Below, one piece after another: positions 1 through 6,728 of a stretch of DNA of 64,000 nt. The stretch is from an uncultured Alphaproteobacteria bacterium (GTDB taxonomy: Bacteria; Pseudomonadota; Alphaproteobacteria; Caulobacterales; Caulobacteraceae): NCBI GenBank assembly GCA_903822175.1, contig CAIJOB010000013.1, positions 1 through 64,000 on the forward strand. The letters are read 5' to 3'. Each line of letters begins with the position of its first letter. The first letter of the stretch is position 1. Both the position numbers and the translations under genes were made by a program. The notes below the pieces were generated by a model. That model was not told where the DNA came from and did no database searches. It saw only the letters and a list, made by a program, of their open reading frames with translations.

Positions 1-761
1 AGCGCCTTCACCAGCCGGGGCCGCTCGTCGAAATCGACGATGGCCAGGATCGGCAGGCTGCGGGTGGCCTCGTCGCTGCGGATCTGGGCGGCGAAGCGCA
101 GGCCGTCGAAGCGCAGGCCGTCGAAGCGCAGGCCGTCGAAGCTCTTGGCCGCGGCGTTGACGATGATCAGGTCGACAGGACCGTGGGCCGCCATCATGGC
201 GGTCTCGGGCGTGGTCTCGATGATCGGGCGATGTTCGATGGCCAGTTCGGCGCAGACCCGCTGGGCCTGGCGCTCGTGGTCGTCGACGATGAGGATGCGC
301 CCGCCCGTGCCGCCCAGGCGCGAGGCGACGCCGGCGATCACGCCCATGCGCCGGCCCGAAGCCTCGCGCTGGCGCAGTTCGTCGATCACCGACTTCAGCC
401 GGGTCAGGCTGCGCACCCGGGCGAACAACATGACGTCGTCGATCGGCTTGGTCAGGAAGTCGTCGGCGCCCGCCTCCAGGCCCGCCACGCGGTCGGCGCG
501 GCCGTCGAGCGCGGTCAGCAGGACCACCGGGATGTGGCGGGTCTCCAGGTCGTCCTTCAGATGGCGGCAGACGGTGAAGCCGTCCATGCCGGGCATCATG
601 ACGTCGAGCAGGATGATGTCGGGCTTCTCGGCGGCGGCGACGATCAGCGCGGTCGGGCCGTCCGGCGCGGTCAGCACCTCGTAGTACTCGGCTTCGAGCT
701 TGGCCTGCAGCAGGCGAACGTTCGCCTCGATGTCATCAACAACCAGGATACGCGCGGACAT
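1..761 (-). CDS. pleD: PleD response regulator/diguanylate cyclase, 5' part only
   Basis: Cell-fate regulator that makes c-di-GMP at the stalked pole once phosphorylated. Only the first 253 codons lie in the window; the GGDEF domain is beyond the edge. REC1 covers about residues 1-125, with the acidic pair D9/D10, phospho-acceptor D53 in a DVMMPG context, T83 and K105. A second, adaptor REC domain starts near residue 150. The ATG at 761 follows the divK stop by 6 bases, so the two genes form a divK-pleD operon as in Caulobacter. Oddity: a perfect 15-base unit is present three times in tandem (96-140) and gives the pentapeptide FDGLR three times at residues 208-222, inside REC2. From memory Caulobacter PleD has one copy. 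Identity is confident from the domain order, the divK neighbour and recognisable Caulobacter-like sequence. Confidence 0.95.
   Translation of the reverse strand, partial: MSARILVVDDIEANVRLLQAKLEAEYYEVLTAPDGPTALIVAAAEKPDIILLDVMMPGMDGFTVCRHLKDDLETRHIPVVLLTALDGRADRVAGLEAGADDFLTKPIDDVMLFARVRSLTRLKSVIDELRQREASGRRMGVIAGVASRLGGTGGRILIVDDHERQAQRVCAELAIEHRPIIETTPETAMMAAHGPVDLIIVNAAAKSFDGLRFDGLRFDGLRFAAQIRSDEATRSLPILAIVDFDERPRLVKA
96..140 (-). repeat. 3 x 15-bp tandem repeat inside pleD
   Basis: Three perfect head-to-tail copies of the plus-strand unit gcgcaggccgtcgaa (96-110, 111-125, 126-140). The unit is a multiple of three, so the pleD frame stays open and each copy encodes FDGLR on the minus strand. 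A further five-base partial match (gcgaa) lies at 91-95. This looks like slipped-strand expansion in a coding region. Confidence 0.95.
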
Positions 762-767
762 TTGGGG

Positions 768-1133
768 TCAGCCCATCAGGCGGCGGATAGTTTCAAGGAA
801 ATGTACGACCGAAATCGGCTTTGAGATGTAGGCCTCGCAGCCGCCCTCGCGAATCCGCTCTTCATCGCCCTTCATGGCGAAGGCGGTGACCGCCACGACC
901 GGAATGCTGGCCAGGTCGTCGTCTTCCTTGAGCCACTTGGTGACCTCCAGGCCCGAGATCTCCGGGAGCTGGATATCCATCAGGATCAGGTCGGGCCGGT
1001 GCTCACGCGCCAGCGCCAACGCCTGGAGACCCTCACGGGTCTGCAACGTCTCGTAGCCCTGAGCATCGAGCAGATCATGAAAGAGCTTCATGTTCAGCTC
1101 GTTATCCTCGACGATGAGGACCTTCTTGGCCAT
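768..1133 (-). CDS. divK: DivK single-domain response regulator
   Basis: Essential polarity regulator of Caulobacterales: DivJ phosphorylates it, PleC dephosphorylates it, and with DivL it controls the CckA-CtrA pathway. The protein is a lone receiver domain of 121 residues with acidic D10, phospho-acceptor D53 ([10 protein letters not shown]), T83 and K105 (SKPIS). It reads almost residue for residue like Caulobacter DivK over most of its length and lacks an output domain. It lies directly upstream of pleD, 6 bases apart, so the two are probably co-transcribed. The ribosome site before the ATG is weak. SpmX, which in Caulobacter localises the DivK kinase DivJ, is encoded about 31 kb away in this window. 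Confidence 0.97.
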   Translation of the reverse strand: MAKKVLIVEDNELNMKLFHDLLDAQGYETLQTREGLQALALAREHRPDLILMDIQLPEISGLEVTKWLKEDDDLASIPVVAVTAFAMKGDEERIREGGCEAYISKPISVVHFLETIRRLMG

Positions 1134-1241
1134 TTAGGACCCGGCTCTTCGTTTCGTGGATCCCGCGCTGTCGCGGACTGCCCCACCCTGGTTTGTTCAT
1201 CCCATGGATATCCTTAAACTTCGTTAGCCGAAGGAGACTCC

Positions 1242-1913
1242 GTGGCCGAGCCCACCGCCCTGCCGAGCGCGCCGAACCTGCAGAGCCCCTCCTTGGAGCG
1301 TTTGGGATTGGCGACGGACCGCCCCCTGGTAATCGTCGATGTGGACGAGGTGCTGGGGCTGTTCATGCGGGGCTTCGGCGCCTGGATCGCCGAGCGGGGC
1401 TATGAGCTGCGGTTTGAACGATTCGCCCTCTTCCAGAACATTTACCGCCCCGGCGCGGCGGAGAACGTCGACCTGGCCGAGGGGCGTGAGCTGTTCAACG
1501 ACTTCTTCGCCACCGGCTGCGGCGAGCTGGAGCCGGCGCCGGGCGCGGTCGAGGCGTTGCGGCGCCTGAAGCCCAAGGCGGAGATCCTGATCCTCTCCAA
1601 CGCGCCGGCCTCGGCGGAGCAATTGCGCGGCGACTGGCTGAAGAAGCACGGCCTGCCGCCTGCCCTGATCCTCTCCAGCGGACCCAAGGGACCGATCACC
1701 GCGGCGCTCACGGCCCAGACGAGCGGCAAGACGGCTTTCGTCGACGATCTGCTCTCCAATCTCGACTCCGTGGCCGAGCACTGCCCGGCGACGGCGACCT
1801 TCCAGCATGTGGCGGACCTGCGCCTCCGCCCGCTCGCGCCCCGCTCCGAACGCCATCTGCGCATCGACGACTGGGCGGACCTCGGCGAGGCGATCGAGGC
1901 GGCGATCAGCTGA
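1242..1913 (+). CDS. HAD-superfamily hydrolase-like protein
   Basis: Probable small-molecule phosphatase or related HAD-fold enzyme of 223 residues; substrate unknown. HAD motif I is visible as DVDEV (D33, D35), motif II as the Ser in LSNAPA (S119), a candidate motif III Lys at K163, and motif IV as the acidic pair D168-D169 (FVDDLLSN). A 60-80 residue insert after motif I resembles a small cap domain. The start is a GTG preceded by AAGGAG at 1231-1236 with suitable spacing. The gene is divergent from divK, with about 108 bases between them, and convergent with the SDR gene, whose stop overlaps its 3' end by a few bases. No signal peptide is seen, so it is probably cytoplasmic. Confidence 0.75.
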   Translation: MAEPTALPSAPNLQSPSLERLGLATDRPLVIVDVDEVLGLFMRGFGAWIAERGYELRFERFALFQNIYRPGAAENVDLAEGRELFNDFFATGCGELEPAPGAVEALRRLKPKAEILILSNAPASAEQLRGDWLKKHGLPPALILSSGPKGPITAALTAQTSGKTAFVDDLLSNLDSVAEHCPATATFQHVADLRLRPLAPRSERHLRIDDWADLGEAIEAAIS

Positions 1914-2706
1914 CCGGGCGGTAGCGCGTCGCAAGCTGTGGCGACTGGCCGGAGAAGGCCGCCAGATCCGCCTGGAACACCGTCTCCAGCAGATCGGCCT
2001 GCTCGACCCCCGGCGCACAGACCACCTCGCCCAGTTCGAGCCCGCGCAGACCGGCGGTCACCACGTCGTCCGCCGACATGCGCGGCACCGCGCTGAGATC
2101 GAAGCCCTGGCGCTCGTGGAACTCGGTCGCCACCACGCCGGGGCACAGCGCCTGCACCCGCACACCCTGGCCCTTCAACTCCTCGTGCAGCGCCTGCGAG
2201 AGCGCCACGATGTGGGCGAGCGTCGCGGTGTAGACGGCGCGCCGCAGCGGCAGCCGCTCCAGGGTCGCCGGGCCGCTGAACCCCAGCATGCCGGCCACAT
2301 TGACGATCGTCCCCTCGCCTCGCGCGACCATGCCCGGCGCCGCGGCCCGCGCCAGCATCGTCGGCGCGACGACCTTCACATGCAGCAAATCGCTCGCCTT
2401 GTCGGCGGGCAGGTCGGTGAACGGCATGTAGTGAGCGACGCCGGCGTTGTTGATCAGCATCGAAAGCGGCTCGCGGGCACAGACATCAGCGACCGCCTCG
2501 ACCCCGGCAAGCGTGCCGAGATCGGCGACCAGGGCCTGGACCTTCACGTCCGGCAGTTGCGCGGCGACCTCGGCAAGCCGCTCGCCGCGGCGCGCCACGA
2601 CCACCAGGTCGTAGCCCAGCGCGCCGAGCCGCAGGGCAAAGGCCCGGCCGATGCCGGAGGACGCGCCGGTGACCAGCGCCAACGGCCTCGAATTGGTGGA
2701 TGACAT
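1906..2706 (-). CDS. Short-chain dehydrogenase/reductase with degenerate active site
   Basis: SDR-family protein of 266 residues. The Rossmann dinucleotide motif TGASSGIG is at residues 13-20 and the structural NNAG motif at 86-89, so cofactor binding looks possible. The catalytic YxxxK motif reads YTATL: Y159 is kept but the Lys position is Leu (codon CTC, checked in the nucleotides), and the usual catalytic Ser position is Ala138-Gly139. It may bind NAD(P) without normal SDR catalysis, or use different chemistry. I chose the ATG at 2706 because GGAG (2713-2716 on this strand) sits 6 bases upstream; six in-frame codons lie further up. The TetR regulator gene is 22 bases upstream on the same strand, so the two probably form an operon. 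Confidence 0.8.
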   Translation of the reverse strand: MSSTNSRPLALVTGASSGIGRAFALRLGALGYDLVVVARRGERLAEVAAQLPDVKVQALVADLGTLAGVEAVADVCAREPLSMLINNAGVAHYMPFTDLPADKASDLLHVKVVAPTMLARAAAPGMVARGEGTIVNVAGMLGFSGPATLERLPLRRAVYTATLAHIVALSQALHEELKGQGVRVQALCPGVVATEFHERQGFDLSAVPRMSADDVVTAGLRGLELGEVVCAPGVEQADLLETVFQADLAAFSGQSPQLATRYRPVS

Positions 2707-2728
2707 ACGGGACTCCGAATTCAAGAAA

Positions 2729-3295
2729 TCAGCCGACGATCCGCCAGAGGGCTTCGAACGCCGCCTGGCTGTGTTGGTCCGCGTTCGCCGGATCGCGGAT
2801 CATGAAGTCTATGGTCGCGTCGGCCATGCCGTTCATCAGGGCGACCACGAAGGCCAGCGGCGCCTCGCGCATCGGCCCCGTCTCGCGGCTGCGCTCCAGC
2901 AGCCTGGCCACGCCGGCCATGATCCTGTGCCCGGCCTCCAGGCTCTCGGCGGTGATATCCGCGGAGATGCCGAGATGGGCCAGCGCCCGGCGCTTTTCCG
3001 GATACGCCGTCGCCCAGGCCAGCCAGTGGGTCCACATATGCAGCGTCTGCTCGTGGATGCCGGCGTCCGCCGGGACCCCGTCCAGCGCGGCCGCGGCCAT
3101 CTCCGTCTTCAACTCGATGTACAGTTGATTCAGCAGGTCGGCCTTGGTCTCGAAATAGGTGAAAAGCGACCCATTCGACACCCCGGCCTCCTTAGCGATC
3201 ATCGCCGTCGGCGCGCCCAGGCCCTGCACCGCGATGATCCGCGTCGCCGCCGCCATCAAAGCGATCCGCCGGTCGTCACTCCTCGGCCTGGCCAT
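2729..3295 (-). CDS. TetR/AcrR family transcriptional regulator
   Basis: One-component repressor of 188 residues. The N-terminal helix-turn-helix (about residues 10-58) has the typical TetR pattern: A-x-I-A-K-E-A-G-V-S-N-G-S-L-F-T-Y-F followed by K-A-D-L-L. The C-terminal helical ligand-binding domain is divergent, as usual. I chose the ATG at 3295 (MARPRSDD) with an AGGAG 9 bases upstream; an upstream in-frame start at 3319 would add 8 residues. The SDR gene follows 22 bases downstream in the same direction, so it is the most likely target together with the regulator itself. A promoter-like sequence overlapping an inverted repeat lies just upstream. The ligand is unknown. Confidence 0.88.
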   Translation of the reverse strand: MARPRSDDRRIALMAAATRIIAVQGLGAPTAMIAKEAGVSNGSLFTYFETKADLLNQLYIELKTEMAAAALDGVPADAGIHEQTLHMWTHWLAWATAYPEKRRALAHLGISADITAESLEAGHRIMAGVARLLERSRETGPMREAPLAFVVALMNGMADATIDFMIRDPANADQHSQAAFEALWRIVG

Positions 3296-3321
3296 TCCCG
3301 CGATCTCCTGAGACCGCAAGA

Positions 3322-3348
3322 ATTATAAGAGAGTGATTAGTCAGTCAA
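3322..3348 (-). promoter_or_regulatory. Candidate sigma-70 promoter and TetR operator
   Basis: On the minus strand a TTGACT -35 box (3343-3348) is followed after 15 bases by a TATAAT -10 box (3322-3327). The spacer contains the inverted repeat TGA-N4-TCA (plus strand tgattagtca, about 3334-3343), typical of TetR-type half sites. It lies about 30 bases upstream of the TetR start, so repression of its own operon is likely. The spacer is shorter than the optimal 17 bases, which leaves the exact -10 uncertain. Confidence 0.55.
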
Positions 3349-3406
3349 CGTGACTCTCCACACCATTTCGATAGTGGCGTTCGATAGTCGAGAACGGGGC
3401 CGCCGA

Positions 3407-4570
3407 TCAGGCGAGAGCCTGCTCCAAGTCGGCAATCAGGTCGTCGACGTTCTCCACACCCACCGACAAGCGAATGAAGCTGTCGGAGATGCCAAGTTCC
3501 TCGCGGACGTGCGGCGGGATCGAGGCATGGGTCATGATCGCCGGATGCTCGATCAGGCTTTCGACGCCGCCCAGGCTTTCGGCCAGGGTGAAGAGCTGGG
3601 TGCGCTCCAGCATCCGCAGCGTCCCCTGCAGGTCGCGGTCGAGAACCACACTGACCATCCCGCCGAAGGCGTGCATCTGCCGCTTGGCGAGCTCATGCTG
3701 CGGGTGGCTGGCGAGCCCCGGATAGATCACCTGCTTGACGCCGGGGAGGCGCTCCAGACGCTGCGCAATCGCCAAGGCGTTGGAGCAGTGGCGCTCCATG
3801 CGCAGCGCCAGGGTCTTCACGCCCCGCAAGGCCAGGAAGCTGTCGAAGGGCCCCGCGATGGAGCCCACCGCGTTGTGCAGGAAGGCCATCTGATCGGCCA
3901 CCGCGCCCTCGGCGCCGGCCACCACGATGCCGCCCACCACGTCGGAGTGGCCGTTCAGATATTTGGTGGTCGAGTGCATGACGAGGTCGAAGCCGTGCTC
4001 CAGCGGCCGCTGACACCAGGGGCTGGCGAAGGTGTTGTCCGCCGCGATCAGGATGTTCCGCGCCTTGGCCATGGCGGCCAGCGCGTCGAGGTCGGCCAGG
4101 CGCAGCATGGGGTTGGTGGGCGTCTCCACCCAGATCAGCCGGGTCTTCGGCGTGATCGCGGCCTCGACGGCGGCCAGATCGGCCAGATCCACGAAGCTGA
4201 AGGTGAGACCCGCGGACCGCTTGCGCACCTTGTCGAACAGCCGGAACGAGCCGCCGTAGAGGTCGGACGAAGCGATGACGTGATCGCCGGCGTCCAGCAG
4301 CTCGAGGATCGTGCCGATGGCCGCCAGGCCGCTTGAGAAGGCGTAGGCGCGCACCCCGCTCTCCAGATCCGCCACGCAGCGCTCGAAGGCAAAGCGGGTC
4401 GGGTTCTGGCTGCGGCTGTATTCGAAGCCCTTGTGCACGCCCGGGCTTTCCTGGGCGTAGGTGGAGGTCGCGTAGATCGGCACCATCACCGCCCCGGTCG
4501 AGGGGTCCGGGTGCTGGCCTGCGTGGATCGCCCGCGTCTCGAACGCCAGGCGGTTGGAACCGTCGGTCAT
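3407..4570 (-). CDS. PLP-dependent cystathionine gamma-lyase/synthase family enzyme
   Basis: Cys/Met metabolism PLP enzyme of 387 residues, the usual family length. The PLP Schiff-base lysine is K203 in [15 protein letters not shown] at 51-53 and SSGLAA at 79-84 bind the phosphate and cofactor; D178 in AADNTF contacts the pyridine nitrogen. It lies 21 bases downstream of cystathionine beta-synthase on the same strand. That context favours cystathionine gamma-lyase, which would complete reverse transsulfuration from homocysteine to cysteine. Cystathionine gamma-synthase or beta-lyase cannot be excluded from sequence alone, since the paralogues share all these motifs. Cytoplasmic, expected homotetramer. 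Confidence 0.88.
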   Translation of the reverse strand: MTDGSNRLAFETRAIHAGQHPDPSTGAVMVPIYATSTYAQESPGVHKGFEYSRSQNPTRFAFERCVADLESGVRAYAFSSGLAAIGTILELLDAGDHVIASSDLYGGSFRLFDKVRKRSAGLTFSFVDLADLAAVEAAITPKTRLIWVETPTNPMLRLADLDALAAMAKARNILIAADNTFASPWCQRPLEHGFDLVMHSTTKYLNGHSDVVGGIVVAGAEGAVADQMAFLHNAVGSIAGPFDSFLALRGVKTLALRMERHCSNALAIAQRLERLPGVKQVIYPGLASHPQHELAKRQMHAFGGMVSVVLDRDLQGTLRMLERTQLFTLAESLGGVESLIEHPAIMTHASIPPHVREELGISDSFIRLSVGVENVDDLIADLEQALA

Positions 4571-4591
4571 AGGGTCTCCGAGCAGCCGGCC

Positions 4592-6004
4592 TTAAGCGCG
4601 GCGCAGGTGGTTGATCAGGTCGACGCGGGTGATCAGGCCCAGGAACTCGCGGCCCTCCAGCACAATGGCCACCTCGTCGCGCTCGAATATGGGGATCAGC
4701 GCGTCCAGGGGCTCGTTGGCTTGGAGCGTATTGAGCTTGGCGACCATCGCGGTGGCCACGCGGTCGCCGAACCGGTCGTGGCCGCCCTCGACGGCCGTGA
4801 GCAGGTCGCTCTCGTCCAGCAGGCCGATCAGCCGTCCGTCGTCCAGCACCGGCAGCTGGCTGACGTCGGCGGTACGCATGCGCTTGTAGGCGGTGTCGAG
4901 CGTGTCGTCGGGCCCCACGGTCTCGGCCCCACCCAGCTGGGCGTTGCGGGCCACCAGGTCGCGCAGCGAGCCGGTGATCGGGCGGTCGGTCAGGCCCTGG
5001 TCGGAGAGCCAGTGGTCGTTGAAGACCTTCGACAGGTACTTGTTGCCGCTGTCGCAGACGAAGGTCGCCACGCGCTTGGGCGTCGTCTGGGCCTGACAAT
5101 AGCGCAGCGCCGCCGCCAACAGCGTGCCGGAGGACGAGCCGCCGAGTACGCCAGCCTTGGACAGCAGCGCGCGGGCCGCCTGCACGCTCTCGCGGTCGGT
5201 GACGGAATAGGCGTTGCCCTTCTTGACCAGCTTCAGGTCGCAGTTGTCGGGGACGAAGTCCTCGCCGATGCCCTCGACGATCCAGGAGCCGGGCACGACG
5301 GTTTCGTTGCGGTTGATCAGGGGCTCCAGGATCGAGCCGGCGGGATCGGCCAGCACCATCTCGGTCTTCGGGCTGACGCGGGCGAAGTAGTGGCCAAGCC
5401 CCGAAAGCGTGCCGCCGGAGCCGACGCCGACCACGATGGCGTCCACGTCGCCGCCAAGCTGTTCGAAAAGCTCGGGACCGGTCGTCGTCTCGTGCGCGAG
5501 AGGATTCGCCGGGTTGCTGAACTGGTTCATGTAGACTGCGCCCGGCATGTCGTCGGCCAGCCGCTGAGCGATGTCCTGGTAGTAGTCGGGGTGGCCCTTG
5601 CCGACGTCACTGCGGGTGATGCGCACGTCGACGCCCAGGCCCCGCAGATGCTGGATCTTCTCGCGGGCCATCTTGTCCGGCACCACCAGCACCAGGCCGT
5701 AGCCCTTGAGGATGCCGACCTGCGCTAGGCCCAGGCCCGTGTTGCCGGCCGTGGCCTCAATAATCGTCCCGCCAGGCTTAAGGCGGCCGTCCGCCTCGGC
5801 GGCCTCGATCATGGTGCGTGCGATGCGGTCCTTGATGGACCCGCCCGGATTGGCGCTCTCCAGCTTGGTGAAGAGTCGGCACGGGCCGCAATCGAACATG
5901 CCGGTCAGCTCCAGCACCGGCGTGCGGCCGATCAGGTCCAGCGCCGAGGTCACCGGGGCGGGCGCGTGGGTGTCTGGGGCGGAGATCTTGGCGGCGGGAA
6001 TCAT
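4592..6004 (-). CDS. cbs: Cystathionine beta-synthase with C-terminal CBS-domain pair
   Basis: Condenses serine and homocysteine to cystathionine with PLP. The catalytic core of the cysteine synthase fold occupies about residues 18-340: PLP lysine K58 in the motif GGSIKDR, phosphate/substrate loop ATAGNTG at 84-90, and the glycine-rich GVGSGGT loop. A tandem CBS (Bateman) module follows from about residue 345 to the end, which in relatives senses S-adenosylmethionine or adenosyl ligands. The N terminus lacks the Cys/His haem-binding extension of animal enzymes. It is the first gene of a two-gene unit with the downstream lyase. An O-acetylserine-dependent cysteine synthase with a CBS tail is the main alternative, less likely given the neighbour. 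Confidence 0.9.
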   Translation of the reverse strand: MIPAAKISAPDTHAPAPVTSALDLIGRTPVLELTGMFDCGPCRLFTKLESANPGGSIKDRIARTMIEAAEADGRLKPGGTIIEATAGNTGLGLAQVGILKGYGLVLVVPDKMAREKIQHLRGLGVDVRITRSDVGKGHPDYYQDIAQRLADDMPGAVYMNQFSNPANPLAHETTTGPELFEQLGGDVDAIVVGVGSGGTLSGLGHYFARVSPKTEMVLADPAGSILEPLINRNETVVPGSWIVEGIGEDFVPDNCDLKLVKKGNAYSVTDRESVQAARALLSKAGVLGGSSSGTLLAAALRYCQAQTTPKRVATFVCDSGNKYLSKVFNDHWLSDQGLTDRPITGSLRDLVARNAQLGGAETVGPDDTLDTAYKRMRTADVSQLPVLDDGRLIGLLDESDLLTAVEGGHDRFGDRVATAMVAKLNTLQANEPLDALIPIFERDEVAIVLEGREFLGLITRVDLINHLRRA

Positions 6005-6247
6005 CGGGGGCCGACTCCGTGCGAAGGGCCCATCACTACCCCACCTGAGCCCAACGCAACATCCTTGCCGCTGGATGCAGGCGCCGGGGCACGGTCTTGT
6101 TCCACCGCATCGCTGGCGGGGCGAAACCTCCTAGGACGCGGGATCGAGCGCCCGGGTGCGCGCCACCTCCAGCGGATGGTCGATCACCGACTAGGAAAGT
6201 GCGCGCAGACTAAGACGCGACCGTCGCGCGGTGCTACCAGCCGCGCG

Positions 6248-6718
6248 ATGAGTACCCTATCGATCCGAATCTGGCTTGAAATCGACCATCAGACGGCGTT
6301 CCGCGCCGGCGGCTGGGCCTATGTCCTGGCCGAGGGCAGCGCCCTGTCGGGCACGGCTGGCGGCGACCGCGCGCCATCCGCCGAGCCGATCGCGCTGGCC
6401 GGTCTGATCGAGGCGCTGAAAGGCGCGCCCGCGGGATCGTCGGTCGAGGTGCGAAGCGCGAGCTTAGCGGCCGCCACGGTGTTCCGCCGCCTGGCCGACC
6501 CGGCCAACCCGCCCGAGAACGACCTCGAACTCTGGGCGCAGCTCGCCGTGGCCATGAAGGGCCACGCCGTCCGGTTCGCGCCGGCCGCCGTCCAGCCGCG
6601 CACGCCCGCCGCCTTCGCCGCGGCCTGGGCCGAGCTGGCGCGCGACAAGGCCAAGACCCGGCCCTTCCGCGCCGCCATCCCCAAGGTGAACCTCGCCAAG
6701 GCCGGCGTGCCGGCCTAG
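6248..6718 (+). CDS. RNase H-fold-like protein lacking catalytic acids
   Basis: Small protein of 156 residues whose first 110 residues follow the RNase HI layout: an initial strand, a GGWAYVL segment like the GGWG.VL of RNase HI, a polar hairpin, a helix with A-L-A-G-L-I-E-A-L-K, then a strand ending in RSAS where RNase HI has T-D-S. The metal-binding acids of RNase HI are not at the expected places (Ser replaces the Asp of TDS, and the helix Glu is not clearly kept). This suggests a non-catalytic relative; the fold assignment is by eye only. I chose the ATG at 6248; the open frame runs further upstream but that part looks non-coding. It stands alone, convergent with the M13 peptidase gene 10 bases away. 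Confidence 0.6.
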   Translation: MSTLSIRIWLEIDHQTAFRAGGWAYVLAEGSALSGTAGGDRAPSAEPIALAGLIEALKGAPAGSSVEVRSASLAAATVFRRLADPANPPENDLELWAQLAVAMKGHAVRFAPAAVQPRTPAAFAAAWAELARDKAKTRPFRAAIPKVNLAKAGVPA

Positions 6719-6728
6719 CGGGCCGCCG

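Noticed and set aside
96..140. CRISPR-like or intergenic repeat array
   Set aside because: The repeats are head-to-tail without spacers and lie in the pleD reading frame.
1213..1226. TTAA-N6-TTAG near the divK start, resembling a CtrA box
   Set aside because: The spacer is 6 instead of 7 and the second half is imperfect; too weak to call without a motif score.
6005..6247. Riboswitch (SAM/SAH-type) upstream of cystathionine beta-synthase
   Set aside because: I could not fit any known SAM or SAH riboswitch core; only a small CATCC/GGATG hairpin is visible.
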